This document shows, one piece after another, positions 15,184 to 24,950 of a stretch of 43,699 nucleotides of DNA; positions within the stretch are counted from its first letter, which is position 1; each line of letters starts with the position of its first letter. Position numbers and translations under genes: made by a program. The notes beneath the pieces were generated by a model that worked only from the letters and a program-made list of their open reading frames with translations, was not told where the DNA came from and did no database searches. Source of the DNA: a virus; the IMG/VR virus record IMGVR_UViG_3300031999_000055, positions 1 to 43,699 of that record. One strand, written 5' to 3'.

Positions 15184-18080
15184 TGAGTAATCCTTTAATG
15201 TTAGATATTAGAGTAGATGATAGAGGTAATCCAGTTTTGCAGAATATGCAATCTAATATCAGAACATTAGATAAGCACACATCAAATATGTTTACTACTA
15301 TGAAGAAAGTTTTTGCTTCTAGTATTTTAATTCAAGCTATGTATAGTCTTAAAAATTCTATTTATAATGCAGGAAAAGAAGTAATGGAATTTAATAGAAT
15401 TTTTAAACAGGTGGAAGGTATTACGGGTACTACTGGAAAGGCTTTAAATGATTTAAAATTAAAAACTATAGATATTAGTAATACTACTGAACATGCATCC
15501 ACTGCCATTGCTCAGGCTGTACTTAATCTTACTAAAATGGGTCTTACTACAGAAGAATCACTAATGGCCATTCCTCATATTGCTAATTTAGCTACAGCTT
15601 CTATTACCGATTTAGATATTGCTAGTGAAGTAGCTATTCAGACTCTTAAATCTTTTGAGTTGCCTGTAATTGAAATAGGCAGAGTTGTGAATGTTATGCA
15701 TGGAGCAATATCAATGACGGCTATTGGTTTTGAAGATTTTGCTGAAGCAATGAAATATGTAGCACCTGTTGCTAAAACGATGAATATCGGTCTTGAAGAA
15801 ACTGCTGCCATGATTGGTATATTAGGCAATGTTGGCATTAAAGGTTCACTATCAGGTACATCACTTAAGAATATGTTTCTTAATATTATGAAACCTTCTG
15901 AAAAAGTAAGAAATGTGTTAGAGGGTTTAAATGAAGAAGGTTTAACTTTCACTAAAATATTACGGGCTATGCATGAACAGAAAGTACCCATTAATGAGTT
16001 TCTAGAAACCTTTGATAAAAGAGCAGTTACTGGATCACTTGCACTAAGTAGACTTACTGCTGAAATTAAAAAATTAGAAGAGCGACTTGGTACTATAAGT
16101 GTAGCTGATGCAGCTAATATTATTAGAGATGCATGGATACCTCAATTACTTATTCTAAAAAATGTTTTTATTAATACATTTATAACAATGGGAGAGATAT
16201 TAGATCAAACTGATTTAGGCGTATCCATAGGAGCTATAACAGAAAGATTTATTGAATTTCAAACGTGGATGCGGGAACACCCAGAAGGTATAGAAAATTT
16301 TGCTAAAGCTGTAGCATATTTAACTTATCAATTAGCACAATTAGTTACATCTGGATTTGAGATAATAATCAAAAATTTAGATGGAATAGTCAGAATTGGT
16401 AAAGTATTCATTTTAATTACACTATTTAAGTATTTTGATTTATTAAAAGTAGCTGTGATAGGTGCAACTCCCGCTATTGGAACTTTTGGAGTAGCTATGA
16501 GTGCAGCTATGCCCATTATTAGTGCTGCTGCTCTGGCCATACTTGCATTGGGTGAAGCCTTTAAATATCTAACAAATAAGATATTAGAAGCTGAACGTGC
16601 AAAAATATCTGCTACATGGGGAACTGGATTAACACAAATAGAGACTCAAATAAAAGCAGCTAAAGAATTTTTAGTAGAATATAAAGATGTGATGAAGGGG
16701 TTGGAGACCCCTTGGGGTAACTTAGGGGGGGGAGAACAAGAAGATATTGACAAGCTTATCAATAAATTTGCTAAGTTATATAATTTTAAGGTTGAATTTT
16801 TTAAGCAGGCAGCATTTTTTGGTGATGATTTTGTAAAAGCATTACAGACAAAATTTGGAAATGCAGAGGATGAAGCTCAAAAAATTAAAGATGTATTGAA
16901 TACTATTTTTAAACCAGTTATAGTTCCAGAGAAACAGACAGGTAAAACTGATGCTGAAAATTATTGGGAATCTTATATTAAGTATTTAGAATTAATTGGA
17001 GAGGGTAAATCTGAGGCTGTCGCTAGAGTTTTAGCTGGTTTTTCTTTGCAGACCTTTGAATTATTATCAAAATCAATGGAGACTATAGCTGGTTTAAGTA
17101 ATCCACAGATACAATCTCTTGGAAAATTAACTCCAGGTTTTGAACAAGAAGTTAGTAAAATGCCTGTAACTGGTAACTTGATGAAAACATTAGCTATACC
17201 AACTTTATCTGTAGAGACAGAAGATAATTTAAAATTAATTGCAATGAATACCCTTATTAATACAAAAACAGAAGAGAGAGTAGAGATAATAGATAAATTA
17301 ATTAAGAACTATGAGAGCGAATTAAAATTAATGGATGATATTGCAGTGGCTAATAAGGATATAGCAGAAGCTAAAGCAGTATTAAGACAGGCAGAAATAG
17401 ATGCTGCATGGGAACAGTTTGATGCTTATGCAGAAGCTGCGGATATGTTTTCTGGAATGATGGTTTCTATTTATGACTTTCAATTGCAAAAATTTCAAGA
17501 AAAACATCAGGTAGAAATGTCTTTACTTGATGAAAGATATAATAAAGAAAGTAGTCTTGTTCAAAACAATTTTTATAAGAAACAAATTATTGATAGGCAA
17601 TACCAGAAAGAGAAAGAGAAATTAGCTAAGCAACAGGAAAAGATAGAAAAAGAATATGCTAAAAAACGCAAAGCGTGGGCTATGATAGAGGCAGCTATCA
17701 ACACCGCTGTTGCTGTAACAAATGTATTTAGGCAATATGGAGGCAATCCAGTTGCTTTTGTGTTAGCAGCTGTTGTTGCTGCTGTTGGTATAGCACAAAT
17801 AGCTATGATAGCCAACCAAAAAGAATATTTTGGCGGAGGTTATACCGGAGATGGTGATACTAAAGAACAAGCCGGTATTGTTCACAGAGGTGAATATGTT
17901 ATACCTAACAAACGTCTTACTGCATTAGGTGGAGCTAGAAGGGTAGAACAAATAATAGATGAAAATATAAATTTCAAAGGAACAAAAACAGTAGCTATTT
18001 ATATAGATACATTCATAGGTCAAAGGGACTATGAAAGGGGATTGTATAAGAGATTACAAATGGAGAGTACAAAATGGTAA
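15183..18080 (+). CDS. Tail tape measure protein (TP901 type)
   Basis: A 965-residue protein. Residues about 80-290 carry the TP901 core (LKLKTIDISNTTEHASTAIAQAVLNLTKMGLTTEES, AMKYVAPVAKTMNIGLEETAAMIGILGNVGIKGSLSGTSLKNM). Hydrophobic segments lie at about 405-460. There is a coiled-coil region at about 770-850 and a further hydrophobic helix VAFVLAAVVAAVGIAQIAMIA near 857. The end has GGGYTGDGDTKEQAGIVHRGEYVIPNKRL, the usual tape-measure C-terminal motif. It sets tail length and enters the host membrane during injection. With about 0.15 nm per residue, a tail near 145 nm would be expected. Start ATG overlaps the T-frame stop; site TTAGGAG. Confidence 0.95.
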   Translation: MSNPLMLDIRVDDRGNPVLQNMQSNIRTLDKHTSNMFTTMKKVFASSILIQAMYSLKNSIYNAGKEVMEFNRIFKQVEGITGTTGKALNDLKLKTIDISNTTEHASTAIAQAVLNLTKMGLTTEESLMAIPHIANLATASITDLDIASEVAIQTLKSFELPVIEIGRVVNVMHGAISMTAIGFEDFAEAMKYVAPVAKTMNIGLEETAAMIGILGNVGIKGSLSGTSLKNMFLNIMKPSEKVRNVLEGLNEEGLTFTKILRAMHEQKVPINEFLETFDKRAVTGSLALSRLTAEIKKLEERLGTISVADAANIIRDAWIPQLLILKNVFINTFITMGEILDQTDLGVSIGAITERFIEFQTWMREHPEGIENFAKAVAYLTYQLAQLVTSGFEIIIKNLDGIVRIGKVFILITLFKYFDLLKVAVIGATPAIGTFGVAMSAAMPIISAAALAILALGEAFKYLTNKILEAERAKISATWGTGLTQIETQIKAAKEFLVEYKDVMKGLETPWGNLGGGEQEDIDKLINKFAKLYNFKVEFFKQAAFFGDDFVKALQTKFGNAEDEAQKIKDVLNTIFKPVIVPEKQTGKTDAENYWESYIKYLELIGEGKSEAVARVLAGFSLQTFELLSKSMETIAGLSNPQIQSLGKLTPGFEQEVSKMPVTGNLMKTLAIPTLSVETEDNLKLIAMNTLINTKTEERVEIIDKLIKNYESELKLMDDIAVANKDIAEAKAVLRQAEIDAAWEQFDAYAEAADMFSGMMVSIYDFQLQKFQEKHQVEMSLLDERYNKESSLVQNNFYKKQIIDRQYQKEKEKLAKQQEKIEKEYAKKRKAWAMIEAAINTAVAVTNVFRQYGGNPVAFVLAAVVAAVGIAQIAMIANQKEYFGGGYTGDGDTKEQAGIVHRGEYVIPNKRLTALGGARRVEQIIDENINFKGTKTVAIYIDTFIGQRDYERGLYKRLQMESTKW

Positions 18081-18484
18081 CTATAAGTTTTGTTGCTTCT
18101 GGAGGAACTGCTGTAATTGTAGGTTCCATTATTTATGGTACTTCTTTTTCTGATGAGAGATATGGCCAGAGCTCTGTTATCTCTGGTGATGGAATTCCAG
18201 TTACTTATGATGTTAGTCCTAAGAATATAGTAACTGGAGAAATTATAATGAAATTTGTTGAATATACTAATGGGGAAGAGTTAAGAACATGGATTAGAAC
18301 TAAAGCTGTGTATCATCTAAATAGTTTTCAAATAGTTGTTCCCGATGAAGTTGATTTGGGCATGGGTAAAGGTTCAGATATTGCTGTTGCTTGGTACAAT
18401 AATAATACAGATAAGGGAGTATTTGAATTAGTAGCACCAGGACAATACAATATTAAATTTCCATTTATGTTTATCAGATCATAA
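18074..18484 (+). CDS. Tail protein of unknown function
   Basis: A 136-residue protein overlapping the tape measure end by seven bases, followed after 11 bases by the large tail hub gene. It is beta-rich (TAVIVGSIIYGTSFSDERYGQ; NSFQIVVPDEVDLGMGKGSDIAVAWYNNN; YNIKFPFMFIRS) with no motif I can assign. Position, between tape measure and hub, is where distal tail or tip-assembly proteins lie, so it is probably part of the tail tip. No other evidence. Confidence 0.6.
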   Translation: MVTISFVASGGTAVIVGSIIYGTSFSDERYGQSSVISGDGIPVTYDVSPKNIVTGEIIMKFVEYTNGEELRTWIRTKAVYHLNSFQIVVPDEVDLGMGKGSDIAVAWYNNNTDKGVFELVAPGQYNIKFPFMFIRS

Positions 18485-18495
18485 GGAGTATTATT

Positions 18496-21400
18496 ATGCC
18501 ACTAGGTACAAGTTCTAAAATGCATATTTCCATTGCTATCTATAAAAATGATAGTGATGATTGGAGTAGTGTTTCTCCTTTTCCAGGAGAGGTATTAATT
18601 CCACCTGAAAGTGCTTTTGTAATATCCACTTGTGATTCATGCACTGATGGATCACTTCACCTAGTTCTTGGAAGATTAATAGGTGTAGAATCTATATCTA
18701 ATCAAGTTGATTTTTTTATAAAAACTTTAATGGAAAATAAGGCAGCAGGAGAATCTTCTGGCATAGGTGGTATGTCTAAACTGAAAGATTTTTCTTTTTC
18801 CATTATTAAAAATAATGGAAGTATGGGTGGGGATATAACTAATACCCAAGTATTGTCTTTATATGGTAGAAAAATTATTTTATTTATTGGTATAGATTCA
18901 CAAATTATTCAGAATATAAATAGTACTGTCACTGAAAGACAAATTTTTGTTGGAAGAATTTCTTCCCCTAAAATTAATAGACAGGGAAATGAAATTGTAT
19001 TTTTTGTAAAAGGGTTATTAGATACATATAGTGTATTAGTTGGAGGGGCTAAGGTAGAAACCTCTGAAGGAAATGTTGAAACAGAACCCATAGTCTTTGG
19101 TGATTGTGGAGAAATGTTTGTACCCCTAGTAAAAAAGAAAGTGGGTAATAAAACAGTTTTACAATTTAGTCAGGGTGCAGATTATATTATAAAAGATTTA
19201 TATGTTAAAGTGGGTTCAGATAATGATCCAGTATATTGTAAAATTAATACTGGTTATAATTTAATAAATAATGAGATAACCTTTAATACAGCGCAATCAA
19301 CTAGTCTTAGACTTATAAATGCTATTGGTGATAGTAATACTAAATTAACTATTAATGGACATTGGGAAATAGGAATTGTTTTTACTAGTATTAGTTATAT
19401 GCCTGCTGCAAATGAACCTTGTATATTCCATTTAAATAGGGTTGGTGGTGGAACTCCTATTATTCCTAATAATAAGTTAATATATTCTAGAACAGAATCT
19501 GTAACTATAGATTCTGTAACTACAGTTATTTACTTTTTTAAATGTGGTTGGGAGTGTATATATGGTTATATTACTGCTATAATTGATGATGGCGCATATA
19601 ATTTTGGTGGTAATGTTTATAATCCATATATTTATTTTGGAATAGGTAAACAGGAATTTAAAGTTGATTATAGAATCATAGGAGAAGTTGTTAATCCTTT
19701 AGAAAAGGAAATTGATGCTTTAGGATATAGTAGATTTGGGGGCACTGGAAATTGGATTGCTCAAGAATTAAAGGACTTTATACAAAAAAGAACAGATTAT
19801 GGTATAAAGGCATTTCAAACTATTCCCCCTAGAGGATTAATAATAAAAGTAGATAATGAGGAAATGTTAGTTATCTATACAGAGAAAGATTCAGCTGAAC
19901 CAACTATGGAAAGTGCTTTAAATAACCCACTGAATTCTTTAGTATGGGTTATACGTGGTTGGAATGGCACTTCTCCTAGTTCACATCTTATTAATACTCC
20001 AATTACTTTAATGTCTGAAAGTAATGAACAAATATTTTATACACTAGAAAGGAAATTACAATCTTTAAATACTGTTACTCCTTCTAAAGATTATATATTT
20101 TCTGATTTTAATAAATTTTTAAATGGAAAACAATCATTATCTATAAAAAATGAAGCTGGTAGGGGGTTATTAGCAGGTGAGCATGATCCAGTTGGGTATA
20201 TAGGATTAGATTTTAATTTACCTGATTTATCTGGGGATTTATATAAAATTTTTATGACGGGGGAAGCTTCATGTGGTTTAGATAAAAATGAAACTCTTTT
20301 AGACTATTTAAGAGTTTCAATAGCACTTGCTTTAAATCCAAAAGAAGATGCTACAGTAGATACTGAATTTAGACAACAATTTGGTAAGAGAAGGTGTGGT
20401 GATCTCACTTTTGTTTCAACTGAACTTAGTAGATTTATAGCGTTTTATCAATGTAATTGGGATAATAATGCTTTTACTCAGGGTAAGTATATATTTGATT
20501 TAGATATGTCATGGGAATGGTCTGCAGAAATAGGAGTATCAGCTAATCCTATTTATAATAAACGGTATTCTGATTGGATTTTAGGTAGAGATCAGTATAG
20601 TAATATAAAAGACTATGATGAATTAAAAGAAACTAATTTCTTTCTTAGATTTAATTCTAGTTCCTTCTGGAAGAAAAAGAGTTGGTTTACACTATCTTTA
20701 CCTACACTCAATGTGATTATAAAATCACAACTTAAAGATATGGATATCTATGCAAAAGTCATACCTAAAAGTATTTTTGATAGTCCAAAGGAAACCTATG
20801 ATGTAGGAACTAACTGTAAGATATGTTGGTCACAGTTAGGGAATATGATGAATCCCTATCTTAAAGAACACCAAATGTTAATATTATCTGATGATGATTT
20901 AAAATATTTTGGTTTTATTTATATTAAACCCAATGTTGGATTTGATTTACTACATACACATTTTTCTCACCATACTTATGGTGCTGGATATTTAGTTGAA
21001 AACGCATATACTTTATTTGATACAGGTAAAGTTTATCCCTCCGTTAGTAAAGTAGAAACTTATGGGTTTGGAGGGGATTTAGATTATATACCAAATGGAT
21101 TACTTGATGTAGGAAAGATATTAATTGAAAATGGTAATTGTTATATATGGTCAGACCAAGTTACTAAGAAACTAAAGATAATAGAAAAAACAAATATCAA
21201 TAATGGAAATCCGGCATATATAATAAAAAGGTTATTTGAAATATATTGTCCACAAATGGAATTAGATACAGATAGTTTCACTAGAGCTATATCTGATAGA
21301 TCAGATTGGAGAGCTAGAGTATTAGTTGAGAATGAAATTAAATTAGTATCATTAGTAGATATGATAGCTAAAGAACATGGTTTAATTGTATATGAAAATA

Positions 21401-22038
21401 ATCTCGGTAAGATATTTATAGTAGCTATTAATCCTCCAATACTCAGTATCTCTTATCCTGATATAACATTACATGATATAATTTATGACAAAAATAAATT
21501 AAATTATGAAGAAGATTTTACAGAGATAGAGTATCTTATTACTGAGATGGATGTGTATTATGATTATATCAATAATAAATTTCAGAAATATATTAAGTCA
21601 AGTGAACTTCCGTGTGTTTCAGATTTTATTATTGCTAAAACTTATACTAATACAGATGTAAAAATAAAATTGAATTTAAAGACTATTTATGAAAAAACAA
21701 CAGCACTTAAGATAGCTACTTTAAAATCTTTTTACCATAGGAGACCTACTAGAATATTAACCATTAGAGGTTTGTTATCATTAGAGTTTTTTAATATGGG
21801 TATATGGAATACTATAAGTGGTGGTATTCCTGAGATAATTAATAAACTTTATTTGATTATTGGTAAAAAAGAGATGTTACCCTATATGACAAAGGGTGAA
21901 TGTGAATTAGTTATTTTTGAGTATGATTGGTCTGAAGAGGATTTAAGGATACAAGAAGTTCCAGAACAATCATTAATAGAAGATTATGATGAAGTTCCTG
22001 TTGCTACAAATGATATTGATGAATTTCCTAATGTATAA
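18496..22038 (+). CDS. Large tail tip/hub protein
   Basis: A 1180-residue protein, the largest in the window. Near the N-terminus it has beta-rich segments with a GRLIGVESISNQVDF and a GRISSPKINRQGNEI strand pair, as in baseplate-hub domains. In the middle is VWVIRGWNGTSPSSHLINTPI (about 480-500), the RG.(D/N)GT...H phrase common in tail-hub and tip proteins. The C-terminal third (about 950-1130) has a second hub-like domain. It should cap the tail tube and contact the fibre encoded next. Length is typical of siphovirus tip proteins. It ends just before a dispersed motif and the tail fibre gene. The exact family cannot be named. Confidence 0.65.
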   Translation: MPLGTSSKMHISIAIYKNDSDDWSSVSPFPGEVLIPPESAFVISTCDSCTDGSLHLVLGRLIGVESISNQVDFFIKTLMENKAAGESSGIGGMSKLKDFSFSIIKNNGSMGGDITNTQVLSLYGRKIILFIGIDSQIIQNINSTVTERQIFVGRISSPKINRQGNEIVFFVKGLLDTYSVLVGGAKVETSEGNVETEPIVFGDCGEMFVPLVKKKVGNKTVLQFSQGADYIIKDLYVKVGSDNDPVYCKINTGYNLINNEITFNTAQSTSLRLINAIGDSNTKLTINGHWEIGIVFTSISYMPAANEPCIFHLNRVGGGTPIIPNNKLIYSRTESVTIDSVTTVIYFFKCGWECIYGYITAIIDDGAYNFGGNVYNPYIYFGIGKQEFKVDYRIIGEVVNPLEKEIDALGYSRFGGTGNWIAQELKDFIQKRTDYGIKAFQTIPPRGLIIKVDNEEMLVIYTEKDSAEPTMESALNNPLNSLVWVIRGWNGTSPSSHLINTPITLMSESNEQIFYTLERKLQSLNTVTPSKDYIFSDFNKFLNGKQSLSIKNEAGRGLLAGEHDPVGYIGLDFNLPDLSGDLYKIFMTGEASCGLDKNETLLDYLRVSIALALNPKEDATVDTEFRQQFGKRRCGDLTFVSTELSRFIAFYQCNWDNNAFTQGKYIFDLDMSWEWSAEIGVSANPIYNKRYSDWILGRDQYSNIKDYDELKETNFFLRFNSSSFWKKKSWFTLSLPTLNVIIKSQLKDMDIYAKVIPKSIFDSPKETYDVGTNCKICWSQLGNMMNPYLKEHQMLILSDDDLKYFGFIYIKPNVGFDLLHTHFSHHTYGAGYLVENAYTLFDTGKVYPSVSKVETYGFGGDLDYIPNGLLDVGKILIENGNCYIWSDQVTKKLKIIEKTNINNGNPAYIIKRLFEIYCPQMELDTDSFTRAISDRSDWRARVLVENEIKLVSLVDMIAKEHGLIVYENNLGKIFIVAINPPILSISYPDITLHDIIYDKNKLNYEEDFTEIEYLITEMDVYYDYINNKFQKYIKSSELPCVSDFIIAKTYTNTDVKIKLNLKTIYEKTTALKIATLKSFYHRRPTRILTIRGLLSLEFFNMGIWNTISGGIPEIINKLYLIIGKKEMLPYMTKGECELVIFEYDWSEEDLRIQEVPEQSLIEDYDEVPVATNDIDEFPNV

Positions 22039-22056
22039 CTAGTTTAAGTAATCCAC
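22039..22056 (-). promoter_or_regulatory. Dispersed 18-base motif, before tail fibre gene
   Basis: On the - strand this is exactly GTGGATTACTTAAACTAG, a perfect copy of the consensus. It starts one base after the hub stop codon and ends 15 bases before the fibre ATG, overlapping neither, and is opposite in orientation to the genes around it. Confidence 0.85.
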
Positions 22057-22071
22057 GTAAAGGAGTAATAT

Positions 22072-24267
22072 ATGGCAGATAGGGAAATAACTTTTTATCC
22101 AAATAATTTAACTACTCTTTTGTCTAGTCTAAAGGCTAAACAAAGAGGTATAACTACTGATGCACCTGCTGATCCTAATAATGAAAGTATATGGGAAGAA
22201 AGTAAAGGATGGATAACATATAAAGATACAGATGGTGATAGTTATGTTGTATCAATACAGAAATATTATGATACAGCTACATCTTCTTGGATAAGAAAGA
22301 GTAATGTTTTTGCTGATTTAGAAGTAGAGGAAATTTATACTGAAGTAGGTTTGATAGATCAATTTTTAGGAAGTGCAGTTCCCATTAGTGAATCTGGAGT
22401 TACCACTCTAGATGCAGGGTTTACAGCTTCTTCAATCGTGGGTTGTTTGAACGAGTTGTTAGATAGTATAGTTACCCCTGATCCTTTTTGGAAAGCATTA
22501 TCTGCTGATACAGTATCTCCTAGAGATGAAAATGGTTATGATTATGTATATGTTAATTCTGGATTAAAAGATCAATATTGTAGTGGTATATCATTAGCTG
22601 AATCTGGTGAAACTGGATTAGATAGTGGATTTACAGCTGCCTCACTGGTGGGGGCTCTAAATGAATTAATTAATATGACTGTCATTGGTTTTGCAAATCC
22701 ATCTGTAACAGTAGGATTGACTGTTAAAAATGGTGCTATGATTACAGCTATGAGAAGTGATGCTGCTCCTGCATTGGATCAAGGTATAGCGCCCACATGG
22801 ACTTCAGACCATACTTGGGAAACAACCAAAAAAGTAATTTTCAGAGATTCCGCACTTTACATATCAAGTAAAGGTGATGGTTATCTTGATTTTGATGCCG
22901 ATACTGGTTTTCGATTTAATACAGGCAACGTCGGCATTGGGTGTATACCGAATGCAAAGTTAGAAGTTGTTATCTCATCCGGAACCGCTGTAGCAATTTC
23001 TAACGCTACAGTTGGTATGTCAATCATACCGGAAGCAATAGTAAATGACAGAACGGTAAGATTTACCAACAATAGCTCCCTTGCAACGGGAGGGTGGGAT
23101 TTTTTCGCCACTGACGGGGCGTTCAACGCGTCTTGTGTTAAAATCCAGAACAATGGTTATGTTGGTATTGGGACGGTTGCACCATTATTGAATGTTGGTT
23201 CTGCAACGGGTGATTTTGATACATACAGTTCGGGCTTACATATCAAATCTCCATCTTCATATAATGCTAGATTGATATTGGAAGGTGGGAGCGCATCTAC
23301 TCAGGGTTATCGTAATGCAGCAAATAGTATTATTTTTTGCAATACAACAATGACAACAGCTAATAATAGAATGTTTATTATAGGTCAGGATTGCGGGAAT
23401 GCTGATACTGGTGATTTTTTTGTTAGACCTATTAATGCTGATGGGAGTATTAAAAGTTATAGATACAATATGAGTGTATCTACAGCAGAAGCAAGATATG
23501 AAACAAGTACATCTGATGCTGTAGGATATGCTTTACAACTTAGACATCATAGAAATGGTTCGGATTTAACTGGTGCTGATGTTGTTGGTAGTATAGATTT
23601 TGTTGGAAGAGTTAGTAGTGCATGGGAAATTGTTGGGCAAATAGAATCACGTTATTATGGTGCTAATGGTGGACAACAAGCATTAAGATTTTTGACTAAT
23701 GGAACTTTAGCTATGTATATTGAAGATCATGGTGGTGGAATTTATATACAACACGAGTGTGATATTGCTGGATACTTAAATGCAAAAGATCTTGTATATA
23801 TAGCACAAAAAGCTCTTATTGGTGCAAATTATGGTTCAGGTTATGACCCATTAAATAATGTGGGTTCTAGTGCTGGAGATTTTGCTGCACGTTCTGTTGG
23901 TATGCATATTCTAGCACCATCTGAATATCAAGCTAGATTGATTTTAGAAGGAGAATCAAAATGTGATAATTCATTTACTAATGGCCCCAATAGTATTATA
24001 TTTTGTAATAAAACTATATCAACTGCAAATAAGAGATTGATGTTAATAGGTCAAGATGGTGGGTTTGAAGGTGCTAATTCTTCTGACTTTTGGGTAAGGT
24101 CTTTGGATGCGGATGGTACCCCCAAAAAAACAGCTATGGTATTAGAACAAGATACAGGTCATGTACGATTTCCTAATTTACCTGTTACAACTGATGTAGG
24201 CTTCACTCAATATGCGGTTTATTACGATACTGGAACTGATAAATTATATTATTATGATGTATCATAA
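22072..24267 (+). CDS. Mosaic tail fibre protein
   Basis: A 731-residue protein following the tip gene. The N-terminal part (about 1-90) should attach to the tail. Two tandem copies of a roughly 60-residue unit follow, one with LIDQFLGSAVPISESGVTTLDAGFTASSIVG and one with LKDQYCSGISLAESGETGLDSGFTAASLVG. The C-terminal half has two copies of a receptor-type unit (NVGS..GDF...S.G.HI..PS.Y.ARLILEG). Between them, about 22880-23220, the DNA is clearly richer in G and C and encodes GNVGIGCIPNAKLEV-type fibre motifs also found in unrelated phages. This looks like a transplanted segment. It probably binds host receptors. It ends in VYYDTGTDKLYYYDVS. Confidence 0.75.
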   Translation: MADREITFYPNNLTTLLSSLKAKQRGITTDAPADPNNESIWEESKGWITYKDTDGDSYVVSIQKYYDTATSSWIRKSNVFADLEVEEIYTEVGLIDQFLGSAVPISESGVTTLDAGFTASSIVGCLNELLDSIVTPDPFWKALSADTVSPRDENGYDYVYVNSGLKDQYCSGISLAESGETGLDSGFTAASLVGALNELINMTVIGFANPSVTVGLTVKNGAMITAMRSDAAPALDQGIAPTWTSDHTWETTKKVIFRDSALYISSKGDGYLDFDADTGFRFNTGNVGIGCIPNAKLEVVISSGTAVAISNATVGMSIIPEAIVNDRTVRFTNNSSLATGGWDFFATDGAFNASCVKIQNNGYVGIGTVAPLLNVGSATGDFDTYSSGLHIKSPSSYNARLILEGGSASTQGYRNAANSIIFCNTTMTTANNRMFIIGQDCGNADTGDFFVRPINADGSIKSYRYNMSVSTAEARYETSTSDAVGYALQLRHHRNGSDLTGADVVGSIDFVGRVSSAWEIVGQIESRYYGANGGQQALRFLTNGTLAMYIEDHGGGIYIQHECDIAGYLNAKDLVYIAQKALIGANYGSGYDPLNNVGSSAGDFAARSVGMHILAPSEYQARLILEGESKCDNSFTNGPNSIIFCNKTISTANKRLMLIGQDGGFEGANSSDFWVRSLDADGTPKKTAMVLEQDTGHVRFPNLPVTTDVGFTQYAVYYDTGTDKLYYYDVS

Positions 24268-24281
24268 ATGAAGGGAGTTAT

Positions 24282-24584
24282 ATGTCAATTTATATTAAGT
24301 TAGCTATGGCTTGTCATAAGCAAGCTATTCTTGAAGCTTTTAATGTTATAAATGAATCTATTAATAGGACTAAAAGTAAATTAGAGGAAGCAAAAAAATT
24401 TAATCATATTGAGAATATTCAACTTTTAAATGAAAAAATAGATAGATTAAATCAAAAATGGAAACATGAAGAGGATGAACAGATTATGATGGATTTAATA
24501 TCAGAACAAGAGTATGGGAAGAAGTTCCCAGAAAAAATAGAACGAATAAAAAATATGTTTGGAGATTTTATAATTAATCTATAA
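24282..24584 (+). CDS. Small coiled-coil protein
   Basis: A 100-residue hydrophilic, helical protein with heptad pattern over about 20-75 (AFNVINESINRTKSKLEEAKKF...LLNEKIDRLNQKWKHEEDEQ). The last residues (MFGDFIINL) and stop are part of an 83-base direct repeat that recurs downstream of the following gene. Good site GGGAG. It could be a fibre chaperone by position just after the fibre gene, but no family is recognised. Confidence 0.55.
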   Translation: MSIYIKLAMACHKQAILEAFNVINESINRTKSKLEEAKKFNHIENIQLLNEKIDRLNQKWKHEEDEQIMMDLISEQEYGKKFPEKIERIKNMFGDFIINL

Positions 24585-24639
24585 ATTATATGTAGTTTAA
24601 ATAATCCACTAAATAGATATTGAATAGGAGTAAATAATG
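24557..24639 (+). repeat. 83-base direct repeat, copy A
   Basis: Covers the 3' coding end of the coiled-coil gene, a dispersed 18-base motif, and the leader, ribosome site and ATG of the next gene. It recurs at 24868-24950, offset by 311 bases, with only a few differences, mostly in the last 20 bases. Confidence 0.85.
24592..24609 (-). promoter_or_regulatory. Dispersed 18-base motif in repeat copy A
   Basis: Reads GTGGATTATTTAAACTAC on the - strand, 16 of 18 matches to the consensus; 27 bases before the ATG at 24637. Confidence 0.75.
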
Positions 24640-24867
24640 GAAAAAGTTAAAAATAATTTGGCACTAATAATTAATTTGGTTACATTAATAACATGTCTTT
24701 GTTCTATTACTTATGGTTGGGGAGTTATTAATACACAGGTGTTGGAAAGTAAAAAGCAAATTGACAAATTAGAACAGAGTATAGTTACTATAAACCAAAA
24801 TATGTCAACACTATTGTTGAAGATAGGAATGTTAGAAGGAAAAATAGATGCTGTAATAAATAAATAG
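24637..24867 (+). CDS. Membrane protein with coiled coil (lysis-type candidate)
   Basis: A 76-residue protein with an N-terminal membrane segment (about 8-30, LALIINLVTLITCLCSITYGW) and a heptad-rich C-terminal half (QVLESKKQIDKLEQSIVTINQNMSTLLLKIGMLEGKIDAVI). One membrane anchor plus an external coiled coil is the layout of an inner-membrane spanin, and also of XhlA-like holin-associated proteins in reverse order. The whole gene is a 311-base cassette bracketed by the 83-base direct repeats, so it may have been inserted or duplicated by recombination. Site AATAGGAG. The lysis role is an inference. Confidence 0.55.
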   Translation: MEKVKNNLALIINLVTLITCLCSITYGWGVINTQVLESKKQIDKLEQSIVTINQNMSTLLLKIGMLEGKIDAVINK

Positions 24868-24950
24868 GTTTGGAGATTTTATAATTAATCTATAGATTAT
24901 ATGTAGTTTAAATAATCCACTAAATAAATATTAAATAGGAGGAAATTATG
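24868..24950 (+). repeat. 83-base direct repeat, copy B
   Basis: Second copy of the repeat at 24557-24639. Here the part that codes for FGDFIINL in copy A lies after the stop codon of the membrane/coiled-coil gene and is a non-coding relic. It ends at the ATG of the next gene. Confidence 0.85.
24903..24920 (-). promoter_or_regulatory. Dispersed 18-base motif in repeat copy B
   Basis: Identical to the copy at 24592-24609 and also placed 27 bases before a start codon (24948). Confidence 0.75.

Noticed and set aside
22072-24267. Diversity-generating retroelement acting on the tail fibre
   Set aside because: There is no reverse transcriptase gene in the window, and the repeated units differ across all codon types rather than at adenines.
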